Assembly (NCBI RefSeq): GCF_030063145.1
Contig: NZ_JASISM010000007.1
Location: 62,001-126,000, forward strand
Length of the DNA stretch: 64,000 nt
Direction of reading: 5' to 3'
From: Cryobacterium sp. PH31-L1
GTDB taxonomy: Bacteria; Actinomycetota; Actinomycetes; Actinomycetales; Microbacteriaceae
Part shown: positions 8,395-16,310 of the stretch, piece after piece
Layout of the letters: each line of letters opens with the position of its first letter
Numbering within the stretch: the first letter of the stretch is position 1
Position numbers and translations under genes: made by a program
Notes under the pieces: generated by a model
What the model was told of the DNA's origin: nothing
What the model saw: only the letters and a program-made list of their open reading frames with translations
The model's database searches: none

Positions 8395-9534
8395 CTATTC
8401 CTCGTGCATGACGAACAGTCGGCGCACGACCTCGCCGGCGACAAGCGCGTCCAGGCTCTCGTTGAGTTCGGCCAGCGGCCGGGTATCGGTGTGCAGCAGT
8501 TCGACCGGCAGCTTGCCGTCCCGCCACAGCTTGAGGTAGGCCGGAATGTCGCGGCCGGGCACGGAGTCACCCATATACGAGCCGAGAAGCCGGCGGCCCA
8601 GCCCGGCGAACTGCAGCGCCGGGGTGCTGATGGTCTGCTCGGGATGCGGCAGGCCCACAGAGACGAGCGCTCCGCCGCGGGTGAGCAGCGCCAGGCTGGC
8701 CTCCATCACCCGGGCACTGCCGACGGCCTCGATGGCGAGGTCGACGCCGTCGCCCGCGTATTCACGCACGAGGTCGGCCGCTTGGTCGGGCGAGCCGGCC
8801 TGATCGGCACCGCAGCGGAGGGCCAGCGCCTGTTTCTCGGGCAGCGGATCGATCGCGATCACGGTGGTGCCGGCCACCTGGGCGGCCGCCATGACGGCCA
8901 TCAGGCCGACCGCGCCGAGTCCGAACACGATCACCGACTGGTCTGACGTGAGGGCGCCGGTGTTCAGCACGGCGCCGATGCCGGTGAGGGCGGCGCAGCC
9001 GAACATGGCGGCCACGTCGAACGGTACGTCCTGGTCGATCGGCACCACCGATTCGCGGGCGACAACCGCGTACTGCGAGAAGGCGGAGACTCCGAGATGG
9101 TGGTTGATGCGCTCCCCCGCCGCGCTCGCCAGCACGGCCGGGCCGTGTAGCAGGTCACCCGTTCCGTTGGCCTCTGCACCACGGTGGCAGAGCGCCGGGC
9201 GCCCGGCCAGGCAGGCCCGACAGTCACCGCAGCTCGGCACGAACACCAGCACGACCCGATCGCCGACGGCCAGATCGTCGACGCCGTCACCGAGTGCGCT
9301 CACAGTGCCGGCGGCCTCGTGACCGAGCGCCATCGGCAGCGGCCGAATGCGTGACCCGTCGATGACCGAGAGGTCGGAGTGGCACAGGCTGGCGCGTTCG
9401 ATGCGCACGAGTACCTCACCGGCGCGCGGCGCCGGAACCGGAATCTGTTCGAGCGTCAACGGACGGCTCTCGGCGTAGGGCCGCGCTGCGCCGGCGTCGC
9501 GAAGAATCGTGCTGAGCATTGTTGCTGGAGTCAT
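8395..9534 (-). CDS. Zinc-dependent alcohol dehydrogenase
   Basis: A 379-residue medium-chain dehydrogenase. Catalytic zinc ligands are visible at LCHSD (about 51), GHE (about 73) and GCAALTG (about 175), and the structural zinc site is PSCGDCRACLAGRPALC (C-x2-C-x2-C-x7-C). The NAD-binding Rossmann motif is FGLGAVGL. The extra loop between the structural zinc site and the fold resembles class III and mycothiol- or glutathione-linked dehydrogenases, but the substrate is uncertain. The start lies 39 bp from the divergent F420-type gene, with its own leaderless -10 box. Confidence 0.88.
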   Translation of the reverse strand: MTPATMLSTILRDAGAARPYAESRPLTLEQIPVPAPRAGEVLVRIERASLCHSDLSVIDGSRIRPLPMALGHEAAGTVSALGDGVDDLAVGDRVVLVFVPSCGDCRACLAGRPALCHRGAEANGTGDLLHGPAVLASAAGERINHHLGVSAFSQYAVVARESVVPIDQDVPFDVAAMFGCAALTGIGAVLNTGALTSDQSVIVFGLGAVGLMAVMAAAQVAGTTVIAIDPLPEKQALALRCGADQAGSPDQAADLVREYAGDGVDLAIEAVGSARVMEASLALLTRGGALVSVGLPHPEQTISTPALQFAGLGRRLLGSYMGDSVPGRDIPAYLKLWRDGKLPVELLHTDTRPLAELNESLDALVAGEVVRRLFVMHEE

Positions 9535-9540
9535 TTCTCC

Positions 9541-9546
9541 AACCTA
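9541..9546 (-). promoter_or_regulatory. Leaderless -10 box (TAGGTT) of the alcohol dehydrogenase
   Basis: On the minus strand TAGGTT is followed by six bases (GGAGAA) and the ATG at 9534. The GGAGA is too close to the ATG to act as a normal ribosome site, so leaderless initiation is the better reading. Confidence 0.45.
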
Positions 9547-9561
9547 ACGCCCGACGCGACG

Positions 9562-9567
9562 TACGCT
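9562..9567 (+). promoter_or_regulatory. Leaderless -10 box (TACGCT) of the nitroreductase-family gene
   Basis: TACGCT ends exactly six bases before the ATG at 9574, with no ribosome site. It sits 15 bp from the oppositely oriented -10 box of the dehydrogenase. Confidence 0.5.
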
Positions 9568-9573
9568 GGGCCT

Positions 9574-10017
9574 ATGACTGTGCAGAACCGGCTGACCGAT
9601 CTGAGTATGCGCGCCATGAACGGCGTACACCGGATGCTGCTTTTCGTCTCCGGCGGACGCGTCGGCTGGACCATCGGCACCATGGCGGCTGTCGAGCTGC
9701 ACACGATCGGCCGCAGCAGCGGGAAGCGTCGGTCGACGATGCTCACGGCGCCGGTACAGGGCGGTGGGCGGTATGTGCTCGTGGCGTCCAAGGGAGGCGA
9801 CGACCGGCATCCGTTTTGGTACGGCAATCTCGTGGCCCAGCCCGATGTGGAGCTGACCGTTCGCGGGGTGACTCGGCCGTTTCGGGCGCGCACCGCGACA
9901 TCCGCTGAGAAAGCCGAGCTGTGGCCTCGCATCATCGCCGCCTACCCCGGCTACGGAGATTACCAGACGAAGACCGACCGCGACATCCCCGTGGTTATCT
10001 GCGAACCCCGCCCCTAG
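9574..10017 (+). CDS. F420H2-dependent nitroreductase (Ddn) family protein
   Basis: A 147-residue protein of the deazaflavin-dependent nitroreductase family (PF04075). Motifs include VELHTIGRSSGKRRSTML (about 48-65), YVLVASKGGDD and HPFWYGNLVAQPDVEL. Ddn relatives use reduced F420, though some members bind other flavins or heme. An in-frame upstream start at 9379 would add 65 residues antisense to the dehydrogenase; the start at 9574 is chosen for its leaderless -10 box and the normal family length. It is divergent from the dehydrogenase and convergent with gap. Confidence 0.82.
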   Translation: MTVQNRLTDLSMRAMNGVHRMLLFVSGGRVGWTIGTMAAVELHTIGRSSGKRRSTMLTAPVQGGGRYVLVASKGGDDRHPFWYGNLVAQPDVELTVRGVTRPFRARTATSAEKAELWPRIIAAYPGYGDYQTKTDRDIPVVICEPRP

Positions 10018-10064
10018 GCCAGCCGCGAAGTAGCGGCGGCGGATTCCCCGCGGAGTTGCGAGTT

Positions 10065-10123
10065 TCGAGGGTAAGCAAGGAAGTCCCGCGCGCCTTATTC
10101 GGGGCTTCCCTGCTTACCCTCGA
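10065..10123. repeat. Long imperfect hairpin (23-bp arms)
   Basis: Arms 10065-10087 and 10101-10123 pair at 21 of 23 positions around a 13-base loop. It lies downstream of the nitroreductase-family gene, between convergent genes. There is no T-run after either arm. It could act as a bidirectional transcription end or be a REP-like element; no second copy was seen in the window. Confidence 0.7.
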
Positions 10124-10202
10124 TGTCTGAACGAGGAGCTGGTGACCCGCCGACTCCGCGGGCCGCCAGCGGAACGCGAGCACACCCCCAGGCCCACCGC
10201 AC

Positions 10203-10256
10203 GAAAGTGGGCCCATGGCAGATCATGGGCCCACTTTCCGGGCCCGGGCCCGGAAA
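10203..10256. terminator. Intergenic hairpin plus palindrome, copy 1
   Basis: A 15-bp perfect stem (10203-10217 with 10224-10238, loop of six) runs into a 22-bp perfect palindrome (10235-10256) built on GGGCCCGGGCCC. It sits 10 bp before the stop of gap and faces the convergent upstream gene, as expected for a bidirectional terminator. A closely related copy lies at 29103-29151, also between convergent genes, with a T-A to C-G pair exchange in the stem. Confidence 0.7.
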
Positions 10257-10266
10257 GCTCGGGGTC

Positions 10267-11739
10267 CTAGGCGACCGGCTCGAGGGCCTCGACCACGATG
10301 GCCGGGAAGATCGGCGCGTGCACGCCGGACATCTCCTCGAGTACCCGAATCACCTGGCAGCTGTAGCCGTATTCGTTGTCGTACCAGACGTAGAGCACGA
10401 CCTTCTGGTCGGTGACGATCGTGGCGAGGCCATCGACGATGCCAGCGCGCCGCGAGCCGAGGAAATCGCTGGAGACCACCTCGGGCGAATCGATGAAGTC
10501 GATCTGGCGATGCAGCGAGGAGTGCAGCGACATCGTGCGCAGGTAGGTGTTGAGTTCGTCCTTGTCGGTGGGGAGAGCCAGATTGAGGTTGAGAATGGCC
10601 ATCGACACGTCGGGCGTGGGAACGCGGATCGCGTTGCCGGTGAGCTTGCCGGCCAGCTCAGGCAGTGCCTTCGCCACGGCCTTGGCCGCGCCGGTCTCCG
10701 TGATGACCATGTTGAGAGCTGCCGAACGCCCGCGGCGGTCTCCGGAGTGGAAGTTGTCGATGAGGTTCTGGTCATTGGTGAACGAGTGCACCGTCTCGAC
10801 GTGGCCGTCGATGATGCCGAAGCGGTCGTTGACGGCCTTGAGCACCGGTGTGATCGCGTTCGTGGTGCAGGACGCCGCGGTGATGATGCGGTCGGTCGGC
10901 AGAATGTCGGTGTGGTTGATGCCGTGCACGATGTTCTTCAGCATGCCCTTGCCCGGCGCCGTGAGCAGCACCCGCGCGACACTGGGGCATTTCAGGTGCT
11001 GGGACAGGCCTTCTTCGTCGCGCCACTTGCCGGTGTTGTCAACGACAATTGCGTCGTGGATGCCGTACTGGGTGTAGTCGACGCTGGCCGGGTCGCCGGA
11101 GTAGATCACCTGGATGAGGGTGCCGTTGGCGAGGATGGTGTTGTTCTCCTCGTCGATGGTGATCGTGCCCTCGAACGGGCCGTGTACCGAGTCGCGGCGC
11201 AGCAGGCTGGCCCGTTTGACGAGATCGTTGGCCGAGCCGCGGCGCACGACAATTGCGCGCAGGCGCAGGCCCTGCCCACCGCCGGCGTGTTCGATCAGGA
11301 TGCGCGCGAGCAGGCGCCCGATGCGGCCGAAACCGTAGAGCACGACGTCGGTGCTGGTGCGACCGTCGAGTCCGTGCTGGCCGACGACGTCGGCGAGTTC
11401 AGCGCGGAGGTATTCTTCCAGGGTGACGCGGTCGTCCTGCTCGCGAAAACCGAGCGCGAGGCGAGCGAGGTCGATTGACGCCGCCCCCAGATTGAGGCCG
11501 TCGATGGCCTGCAGAATGGGGAGGGTCTCTTCGAGCGGAAGCTCGACATCCGCTATGTGACGGGCGAAGCGATGTGCTTTGAGCAGGCCGACGACCGATT
11601 TGTTGACCAGACCGCGCCCATACACGCTCGTCACCACGGTGTTGTCCCGGTAGAGGCGCCCGATCAGGGGAATCATCGCCTCAGCGAGAGCCTCGCGGTT
11701 GCTCCACACAGCACGGGCACGATCAGCGTCCTGGATCAC
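10267..11739 (-). CDS. gap: Glyceraldehyde-3-phosphate dehydrogenase, long form
   Basis: Converts glyceraldehyde 3-phosphate to 1,3-bisphosphoglycerate in central metabolism. At 490 residues it is longer than the classical enzyme of about 335, because of an N-terminal extension of about 125 residues before the NAD-binding segment VVLYGFGRIGRLLARIL. The catalytic cysteine is Cys291 in AASCTTNAITP. DFLGSRRAGIVD and WYDNEYGYSCQV are conserved C-terminal blocks. Long-form enzymes occur in actinobacteria, usually beside a classical gap elsewhere; no pgk or tpi is nearby. Start is GTG with GGAAGG eight bases upstream. Cofactor preference and direction are unknown. Confidence 0.9.
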   Translation of the reverse strand: MIQDADRARAVWSNREALAEAMIPLIGRLYRDNTVVTSVYGRGLVNKSVVGLLKAHRFARHIADVELPLEETLPILQAIDGLNLGAASIDLARLALGFREQDDRVTLEEYLRAELADVVGQHGLDGRTSTDVVLYGFGRIGRLLARILIEHAGGGQGLRLRAIVVRRGSANDLVKRASLLRRDSVHGPFEGTITIDEENNTILANGTLIQVIYSGDPASVDYTQYGIHDAIVVDNTGKWRDEEGLSQHLKCPSVARVLLTAPGKGMLKNIVHGINHTDILPTDRIITAASCTTNAITPVLKAVNDRFGIIDGHVETVHSFTNDQNLIDNFHSGDRRGRSAALNMVITETGAAKAVAKALPELAGKLTGNAIRVPTPDVSMAILNLNLALPTDKDELNTYLRTMSLHSSLHRQIDFIDSPEVVSSDFLGSRRAGIVDGLATIVTDQKVVLYVWYDNEYGYSCQVIRVLEEMSGVHAPIFPAIVVEALEPVA

Positions 11740-11801
11740 AGGGTTGCCTTCCTAAACCTTCGTTGGCCTTGTCCGGCCACCCGAGGCCCCGGAGTCATTC
11801 C

Positions 11802-12125
11802 TTACTCGTCGAGCGCAAGTTCCTTGGGAAGTTCGAAGTCTTTCGACGCGAGCTCTTCCACGTTGACATCCTTGAAGGTGAGCACGCGCACCGATTTCAC
11901 GAATCGATCGGAGCGGTAGACATCCCAGACCCAGACATCCTTCATGGTCAGTTCAAAGTAGAAATCGTGTTCCGTGTCGCGGCGCACCAGTTCAACCTCG
12001 TTCGCGAGGTAGAAGCGTCGTTCGGTTTCGACGACGTACTGGAACTGACCAACGACGTCTCGATATTCCCGGTACAGGGCCAACTCGACCTCGCGGTCGT
12101 AGTCCTCGAATTCGTCTTCTTCCAT
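11802..12125 (-). CDS. DUF2469 family protein
   Basis: A 107-residue, acidic protein (MEEDEFEDYDREVELALYRE and onward) of the actinobacterial DUF2469 family. It shows no signal peptide or membrane segment. Neighbouring rnhB is its usual partner in actinobacteria and the two are 12 bp apart. TAAGAT lies nine bases before the ATG, so it may also have a leaderless promoter inside the end of rnhB. The function of the family is unknown. Confidence 0.88.
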   Translation of the reverse strand: MEEDEFEDYDREVELALYREYRDVVGQFQYVVETERRFYLANEVELVRRDTEHDFYFELTMKDVWVWDVYRSDRFVKSVRVLTFKDVNVEELASKDFELPKELALDE

Positions 12126-12137
12126 GGTGATCTCATC

Positions 12138-12782
12138 TTACGCCGAGATTTTGAGCCACGATTTTCGGTGTAGAGGGCTCGGCCCAAGCAGGTTGATCGC
12201 GCTCATGTGTGCCGCGCTGCCGTAGCCCTTGTTCGACGCCCAGCCATAGCCGGGAGTGTCGTCGTGTGCGGCAATCATCAGGTGGTCGCGGTGCACCTTG
12301 GCAATAACGGATGCCGCCGCCACCGACCCGCAATCCCGGTCGGCTTTGATGCGGGTCACGACGTTCAACGGGGTGGCCAAAGCCTTGTTCAGCCAGTCGT
12401 CACTGCCATCGAGCAGCACGATGCTGCCGGCCACATCCACACCCTGTGCGTGCAGATCGGACAGGGCACGCTTACCGGCCAGCCCGAGGCAAGTGATGAT
12501 ACCGAGCTCATCGACCTCGGCGGCCGAGGCGAGCCCGACGGCCGAGTGCGTCGCCCAGGCCGACGCGAGCGGCGCGAGCCGTTCTCGGCGCGATTCGCTG
12601 AGCATCTTGGAATCGCGCAGTCCCACCGGCATGGTCAGAACGGATGCGTTCACCGCGGCGAATCCTACGGCCACCGGCCCGGCGAGGGCGCCGCGGCCCA
12701 CCTCGTCACAGCCGATCACGAAGCGTGCGCCGGTGCGCAGCAGGTCGAACTCCACCTCGAGGGTGGGGTCGGACACCGCCAC
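12138..12782 (-). CDS. rnhB: Ribonuclease HII
   Basis: Removes ribonucleotides from DNA and RNA-DNA hybrids. The 214 residues carry the RNase HII signature IGCDEVGRGALAGPV (about 23-37, first catalytic Asp-Glu), the later DSKMLSESRRE block and LDGSDDW. A GTG start overlaps the lepB stop (TAGTG), so translation is likely coupled to lepB. Length and order lepB-rnhB-DUF2469 are typical. Confidence 0.95.
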   Translation of the reverse strand: MAVSDPTLEVEFDLLRTGARFVIGCDEVGRGALAGPVAVGFAAVNASVLTMPVGLRDSKMLSESRRERLAPLASAWATHSAVGLASAAEVDELGIITCLGLAGKRALSDLHAQGVDVAGSIVLLDGSDDWLNKALATPLNVVTRIKADRDCGSVAAASVIAKVHRDHLMIAAHDDTPGYGWASNKGYGSAAHMSAINLLGPSPLHRKSWLKISA

Positions 12783-13564
12783 TACTCGGAGCCCTTGTCG
12801 GCTTGTTCCACCTCGCGGAACACATCGGGGTAGTCATCCAGCCAGGCCCAGCGTGCCAACGGCCAACTCACGACGAGGGCTCGACCGACCACGTTCTCGA
12901 CCGGAACGTAACCCTTCCCTGCGGTATCGCCGTTGTAACGAGAATCCTTGGAGTTGTAGCGGTTGTCGCCCATCATCCAGAGCGAGTCCGCCGGGATGGT
13001 GACGTCGAAGTCGTCCTTGGAGACCTTTGTGTCTCCCGCCGGCAGCAGCACGTAGGCCGACTCGTCGAGCGGAATGTCGTTGACGCTCATCTGGCCGAGC
13101 GCGTTGCAGCATACGACATGGTCGCCGGGCAGCCCGATGACGCGTTTGATGAGGTGGTCGTTACTGTCTGGTGCCGAGAGCCCCACGACCGAGAGGAGCC
13201 AGTCAGCGCCGGCCACGATCGGGTTTTGCACCACGTCGGCCTGCGGCAGCAGCCATCCGCCCGGATCCTTGAACACGATGACGTCGCCGCGCTTGATCGG
13301 AATCAGCTTGGGTTCGAGCTGATTCACGATGATGCGGTCGTTGATCTGCAGGGTGTTCTCCATCGACCCGGAGGGGATATAGAACGACCGGATCAGGAAG
13401 GTCTTGATCAGGAAGGAGATGAGCAGTGCGACGACGAAAATGATCAGGAGGTCGCGGATGAACAGTAAGACGCTGCGCTTCTTGCTGGGCGCCTTCTTAC
13501 TGCGAGACTTCTTCGACCCTGTCACCCGATGATCGGACCTGGAGGCGAGCACTTCATCTGTCAT
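12782..13564 (-). CDS. lepB: Signal peptidase I
   Basis: Membrane serine protease that cleaves Sec and Tat signal peptides. The 260 residues have a basic cytoplasmic N-terminus rich in Lys, Arg and Ser (about 17-32), one transmembrane helix (about 34-59), the catalytic serine Ser67 in YIPSGSMENTL, and the catalytic lysine in the HLIKRVIGLPGDHV block. GDNRYNSKDSRY is the usual box E. It follows rplS after an 81-bp gap holding a strong hairpin, so it is probably expressed both by read-through and from a local start. Confidence 0.95.
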   Translation of the reverse strand: MTDEVLASRSDHRVTGSKKSRSKKAPSKKRSVLLFIRDLLIIFVVALLISFLIKTFLIRSFYIPSGSMENTLQINDRIIVNQLEPKLIPIKRGDVIVFKDPGGWLLPQADVVQNPIVAGADWLLSVVGLSAPDSNDHLIKRVIGLPGDHVVCCNALGQMSVNDIPLDESAYVLLPAGDTKVSKDDFDVTIPADSLWMMGDNRYNSKDSRYNGDTAGKGYVPVENVVGRALVVSWPLARWAWLDDYPDVFREVEQADKGSE

Positions 13565-13572
13565 TTAACCGC

Positions 13573-13609
13573 CTGAGCTCCCCATCAGTTTAGGTGATGG
13601 GGAGCTCAG
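13573..13609. terminator. 15-bp perfect hairpin between rplS and lepB
   Basis: Arms 13573-13587 and 13595-13609 pair perfectly (CTGAGCTCCCCATCA against its complement) around a seven-base loop. Position just beyond the rplS stop suggests partial termination or mRNA 3'-end protection. No T-run follows on the minus strand, so read-through into lepB is likely. Confidence 0.65.
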
Positions 13610-13645
13610 TGAAGAATCCGGTTGGATCTTTGGTTGGCGCGAGAG

Positions 13646-13987
13646 TTAGCGCTTTTCCTTGATCTTGGCCTTCTTGCCGCGCAAGTCGCGCAGGTAGTAC
13701 AGCTTGGCGCGACGAACGTCGCCGCGGGTCACGATCTCGATGTGGTCGATGACCGGGGAGTGCACCGGGAAGGTACGCTCGACGCCGATCTGAAAGCTGA
13801 CCTTGCGAACGCAGAACGTTTCGCGCACGCCTTCGCCGGAGCGGCCGATGACGACTCCCTGGAAGACCTGGATACGAGAGCGGGTTCCCTCAATGATGTT
13901 GACGTGAACCTTGACGGTGTCGCCCGCACGGAAGTCAGGAAGATCCTTCTTCAGTGATGGGGCATCTACTGCGTCGAGAATATGCAT
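13646..13987 (-). CDS. rplS: 50S ribosomal protein L19
   Basis: Structural protein of the large subunit at the subunit interface, 113 residues. [20 protein letters not shown] and [24 protein letters not shown] are the family core, ending in a basic KKAKIKEKR tail. In most bacteria it follows trmD directly; here a small membrane-protein gene lies between, and a 175-bp leader separates that gene from rplS. Confidence 0.97.
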   Translation of the reverse strand: MHILDAVDAPSLKKDLPDFRAGDTVKVHVNIIEGTRSRIQVFQGVVIGRSGEGVRETFCVRKVSFQIGVERTFPVHSPVIDHIEIVTRGDVRRAKLYYLRDLRGKKAKIKEKR

Positions 13988-14162
13988 GTTGTTTCGCTCT
14001 CTGTACCCGCCACAGGTCGACTACGCTAGGTGCTTCATTCGAAGCAATCAGTATGAGGATGTGCGCCGCACAAAGCAGGTTCCCCTGTGGCAGAGTCCTG
14101 CAGCGGCACAATCGCCTATTCTGCCATGAACTGCGCCCGGCCGCAAAGCGGGGCCCGATCGG
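13988..14162 (-). promoter_or_regulatory. 175-bp leader region of rplS
   Basis: The non-coding stretch before rplS holds a 13-bp palindrome (14060-14072, TGTGCG-C-CGCACA) and a small hairpin TGCTTC-ATTC-GAAGCA (14031-14046). The length and structures suggest a separate promoter and possibly a structured leader, which would uncouple L19 synthesis from trmD. I could not identify a convincing -10/-35 pair or a known L19 autoregulatory fold. Confidence 0.3.
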
Positions 14163-14729
14163 TCAGGGCCGGTCGCGCTTTTCTTCGATGATGATGGTCT
14201 CGGGGGTGCCGGGTCGGCCGAAGGGTGCACCGCGGTCAGGCAGTGGATGCTGCGGCCCGGCCGGTGAAGACTGGCCCGGCGCAGCCTGCCCGCGCGCCTG
14301 CTGTTCCACCAGGTCGACCATGGCGCGCACGCGGCGACGGGCGGTATCGAACAGCTCCCAGACGGCGAACCAGAACACGGCCAGCCCGCCGATGATGACG
14401 AGCACACTGAGCCAGCCAGCGGCATCCGTCGAAAAGGGAATGGCGATGATCAGCAGGTGCCAGAGGGCGAGCACGCCGACATCGGCGTAGGAGACCGCCC
14501 GGGTTTCGCGGACCTCCTTGCGCGCGTAGATGACGAGTGCCACCAGAAGCAGCCCGAGGCCGATCAGAACGGCTCCGAAGAAGATGCCCAGCACCGCCCA
14601 GGCACCGGAGCCGAATATGGCGGACCCGACGAGAAGCCAGAGCGGCAGGGCTCCGGCGGCAATGAATTGCCAGTGGTAGAAGGCACGGCGGATGATCACG
14701 ACCCCAAGTTTATCGACGGGGACTGACAC
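14163..14729 (-). CDS. Four-helix membrane protein of unknown function
   Basis: A 188-residue protein with about four hydrophobic segments (roughly 18-40, 43-67, 85-103 and 105-124) and a hydrophilic, Pro- and Arg-rich cytoplasmic tail ending TIIIEEKRDRP. No enzymatic motif is visible. The GTG start has AAGG four bases upstream. It begins 36 bp after trmD and likely shares its transcript. I do not recognise a named family. Confidence 0.6.
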   Translation of the reverse strand: MSVPVDKLGVVIIRRAFYHWQFIAAGALPLWLLVGSAIFGSGAWAVLGIFFGAVLIGLGLLLVALVIYARKEVRETRAVSYADVGVLALWHLLIIAIPFSTDAAGWLSVLVIIGGLAVFWFAVWELFDTARRRVRAMVDLVEQQARGQAAPGQSSPAGPQHPLPDRGAPFGRPGTPETIIIEEKRDRP

Positions 14730-14765
14730 TAACCTTGGCGTTCGCTGGAGGCAGAAGATTGTGCT

Positions 14766-15503
14766 TTAGTTTGTGCGCGGTAACAGATCGGGGCGCACCC
14801 GTTCGGTGCGTTCGATCTGCTGCTGGCGCCGCCAGGTGCTGATGGCGCCGTGATTTCCGCTGAGCAGAATCGGCGGCACGTCGAGGCCGCGCCAGCTGGC
14901 CGGCTTGGTGTAACTCGGGTATTCGAGCAGGCCGTCCTCGTGGGATTCCTCGACGAGGCTCGCCGGGTTGCCGACGACCCCGGGAATGAGTCGGCCGATC
15001 GCTTCGATCATGGCCATGACGGCGACCTCTCCCCCGTTGAGCACGTAGTCGCCGAGGCTGACCAGGCGCACCCGGCCGCGCTCTGAGTAGTGGTCGACCA
15101 CACGCTGGTCGATGCCCTCGTAGCGGCCGCAGCCGAAGACGAGGTGCTGCTCGAGGGAAAGATCACGGGCCATCGCCTGGGTGAACTGGTCGCCCGCCGG
15201 TGAGGGAAAGATGAGGATGGGGCCGCCCTCGGTCGGTGCAGCGGGCGGTGCAGCGGGCGGTGCAGCGGGCGCTTCGGCACCGAGGATCCCGTCGAGGGCT
15301 GCGCCCCAGGGCTCAGCCTTCATGACCATGCCGGCACCGCCGCCGTAGGGGGTGTCATCGACGGAGTGATGCCGGTCATGGGTGGAGTCGCGCAGATTGT
15401 GCACGCCCAGATCAATCAGTCCACTCTGCCGGGCCTTGCCGAGCAGTGACAGATCGAGCACATCGAAGAATTCGGGAAAAATGGTGACAATATCGATGCG
15501 CAT
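14766..15503 (-). CDS. trmD: tRNA (guanine-N1-)-methyltransferase TrmD
   Basis: Makes m1G37 in tRNAs, preventing frameshifts; usually essential. The deep trefoil-knot SAM site is visible as [16 protein letters not shown] and [17 protein letters not shown]. An Ala/Pro-rich linker (about 80-95) encoded by a 12-bp tandem repeat expands the loop before [14 protein letters not shown] 15503 (MRIDIVTIF) is preferred over TTG 15509. No ribosome site is seen, and cbiX stops nine bases upstream, so translation probably depends on cbiX. trmD is normally next to rimM; here a 6-kb nitrite-assimilation island separates them. Confidence 0.95.
   Translation of the reverse strand: MRIDIVTIFPEFFDVLDLSLLGKARQSGLIDLGVHNLRDSTHDRHHSVDDTPYGGGAGMVMKAEPWGAALDGILGAEAPAAPPAAPPAAPTEGGPILIFPSPAGDQFTQAMARDLSLEQHLVFGCGRYEGIDQRVVDHYSERGRVRLVSLGDYVLNGGEVAVMAMIEAIGRLIPGVVGNPASLVEESHEDGLLEYPSYTKPASWRGLDVPPILLSGNHGAISTWRRQQQIERTERVRPDLLPRTN
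15235..15270. repeat. 12-bp tandem repeat inside trmD (three copies)
   Basis: GGTGCAGCGGGC is repeated perfectly at 15235-15246, 15247-15258 and 15259-15270. Being a multiple of three it stays in frame and encodes Ala-Pro-Pro-Ala-type repeats in a surface loop of TrmD. Copy number could vary by slippage without disrupting the enzyme. Confidence 0.9.
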
Positions 15504-15512
15504 GGTCAAATT

Positions 15513-16310
15513 CTAGAAGAGTCCGGCGCGCTCTCTCGCCTCTAGGTACCGGTCGAGCACCAGATCAACCAACGGAACGGGGGCGGATTCCCCCGGAACG
15601 AGCAGCGGAGCGGTGACCAGGTCGGCGCCGACGCTCTGGGAGCGGGTCAGGTCGAAGAAGAATCCGGGGGCCATGAGATAGGTGCTGACGGTGACGTTGG
15701 CGCTCCGGAGCCGTGCCCCGGTGACGGCGCAGGCCAGTCGGGGGGTGGCGGCCGAGAGAAAGCCAACGGTGACGCGCACGCCGAGGCGCTGTTCCAGCAG
15801 GGCTCCGACCGTGCGGCAGTCGTGCACGGCGCGTGCATCGCTCGAGCCGGCGGCAGCGAGCACGATCTCCTGGCCCGGTCCCCGCTTGTCGAACCCGTCA
15901 GCCAGAAGGCGCTGCACGAGCACATCGATGAGTCGGTCGTCCGGGCCGAGGGCGCGCGAGACTGCCGTCACACGGTCGTGCTCGCGGGTCTCACGCTGCA
16001 GGTCGACGTGCACGTGGTACCCGGCCGAGAGCAGCAGCGGCACCACGACGGCGGCGCAGTCCGGGCGTACCGCGCCGAGGCTCGCCGCGACATCCGGTTG
16101 CTGCACATCAACGAAGCCGCCGGTCACTGCCAGATCGGGGCGGGCAAGGGAGACTGCTGAGACGAGGGCTGCGATGGCGGCCTGGCCGTCAGGCGAGTTG
16201 GTGCCGTGTGAGATGGCGACGAGCGCGGCGGGCAGCAGCGTGCTGATCGCAGCGCGGCGCCCCAAGGTGCTGCGCCGTTCGGTGTCGCGCCGTTCCCCAA
16301 GCAGTGTCAT
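15513..16310 (-). CDS. cbiX: CbiX-type sirohydrochlorin chelatase
   Basis: Inserts metal (Fe for siroheme, Co in cobalamin pathways) into sirohydrochlorin. At 265 residues it is a two-domain CbiX-like protein: AISHGTNSPDGQAAI near residue 33 has the chelatase histidine, and PLLLSAGYHVHVDL (about 100) supplies the second metal-site histidines; the second half ends FFFDLTRSQS. Its ATG overlaps the nirD stop (ATGA) and trmD follows nine bases after its stop. Co-location with nirB, nirD and cobA indicates the iron-inserting siroheme role. The precorrin-2 dehydrogenase is not in this window. Confidence 0.82.
   Translation of the reverse strand: MTLLGERRDTERRSTLGRRAAISTLLPAALVAISHGTNSPDGQAAIAALVSAVSLARPDLAVTGGFVDVQQPDVAASLGAVRPDCAAVVVPLLLSAGYHVHVDLQRETREHDRVTAVSRALGPDDRLIDVLVQRLLADGFDKRGPGQEIVLAAAGSSDARAVHDCRTVGALLEQRLGVRVTVGFLSAATPRLACAVTGARLRSANVTVSTYLMAPGFFFDLTRSQSVGADLVTAPLLVPGESAPVPLVDLVLDRYLEARERAGLF

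Noticed and set aside
10123-11478. Long plus-strand open frame antisense to gap, and similar ones antisense to sir, cysN and murA
   Set aside because: These are the low-stop antisense frames expected opposite high-GC genes; they have no recognisable domain, and the genes on the other strand are unambiguous.
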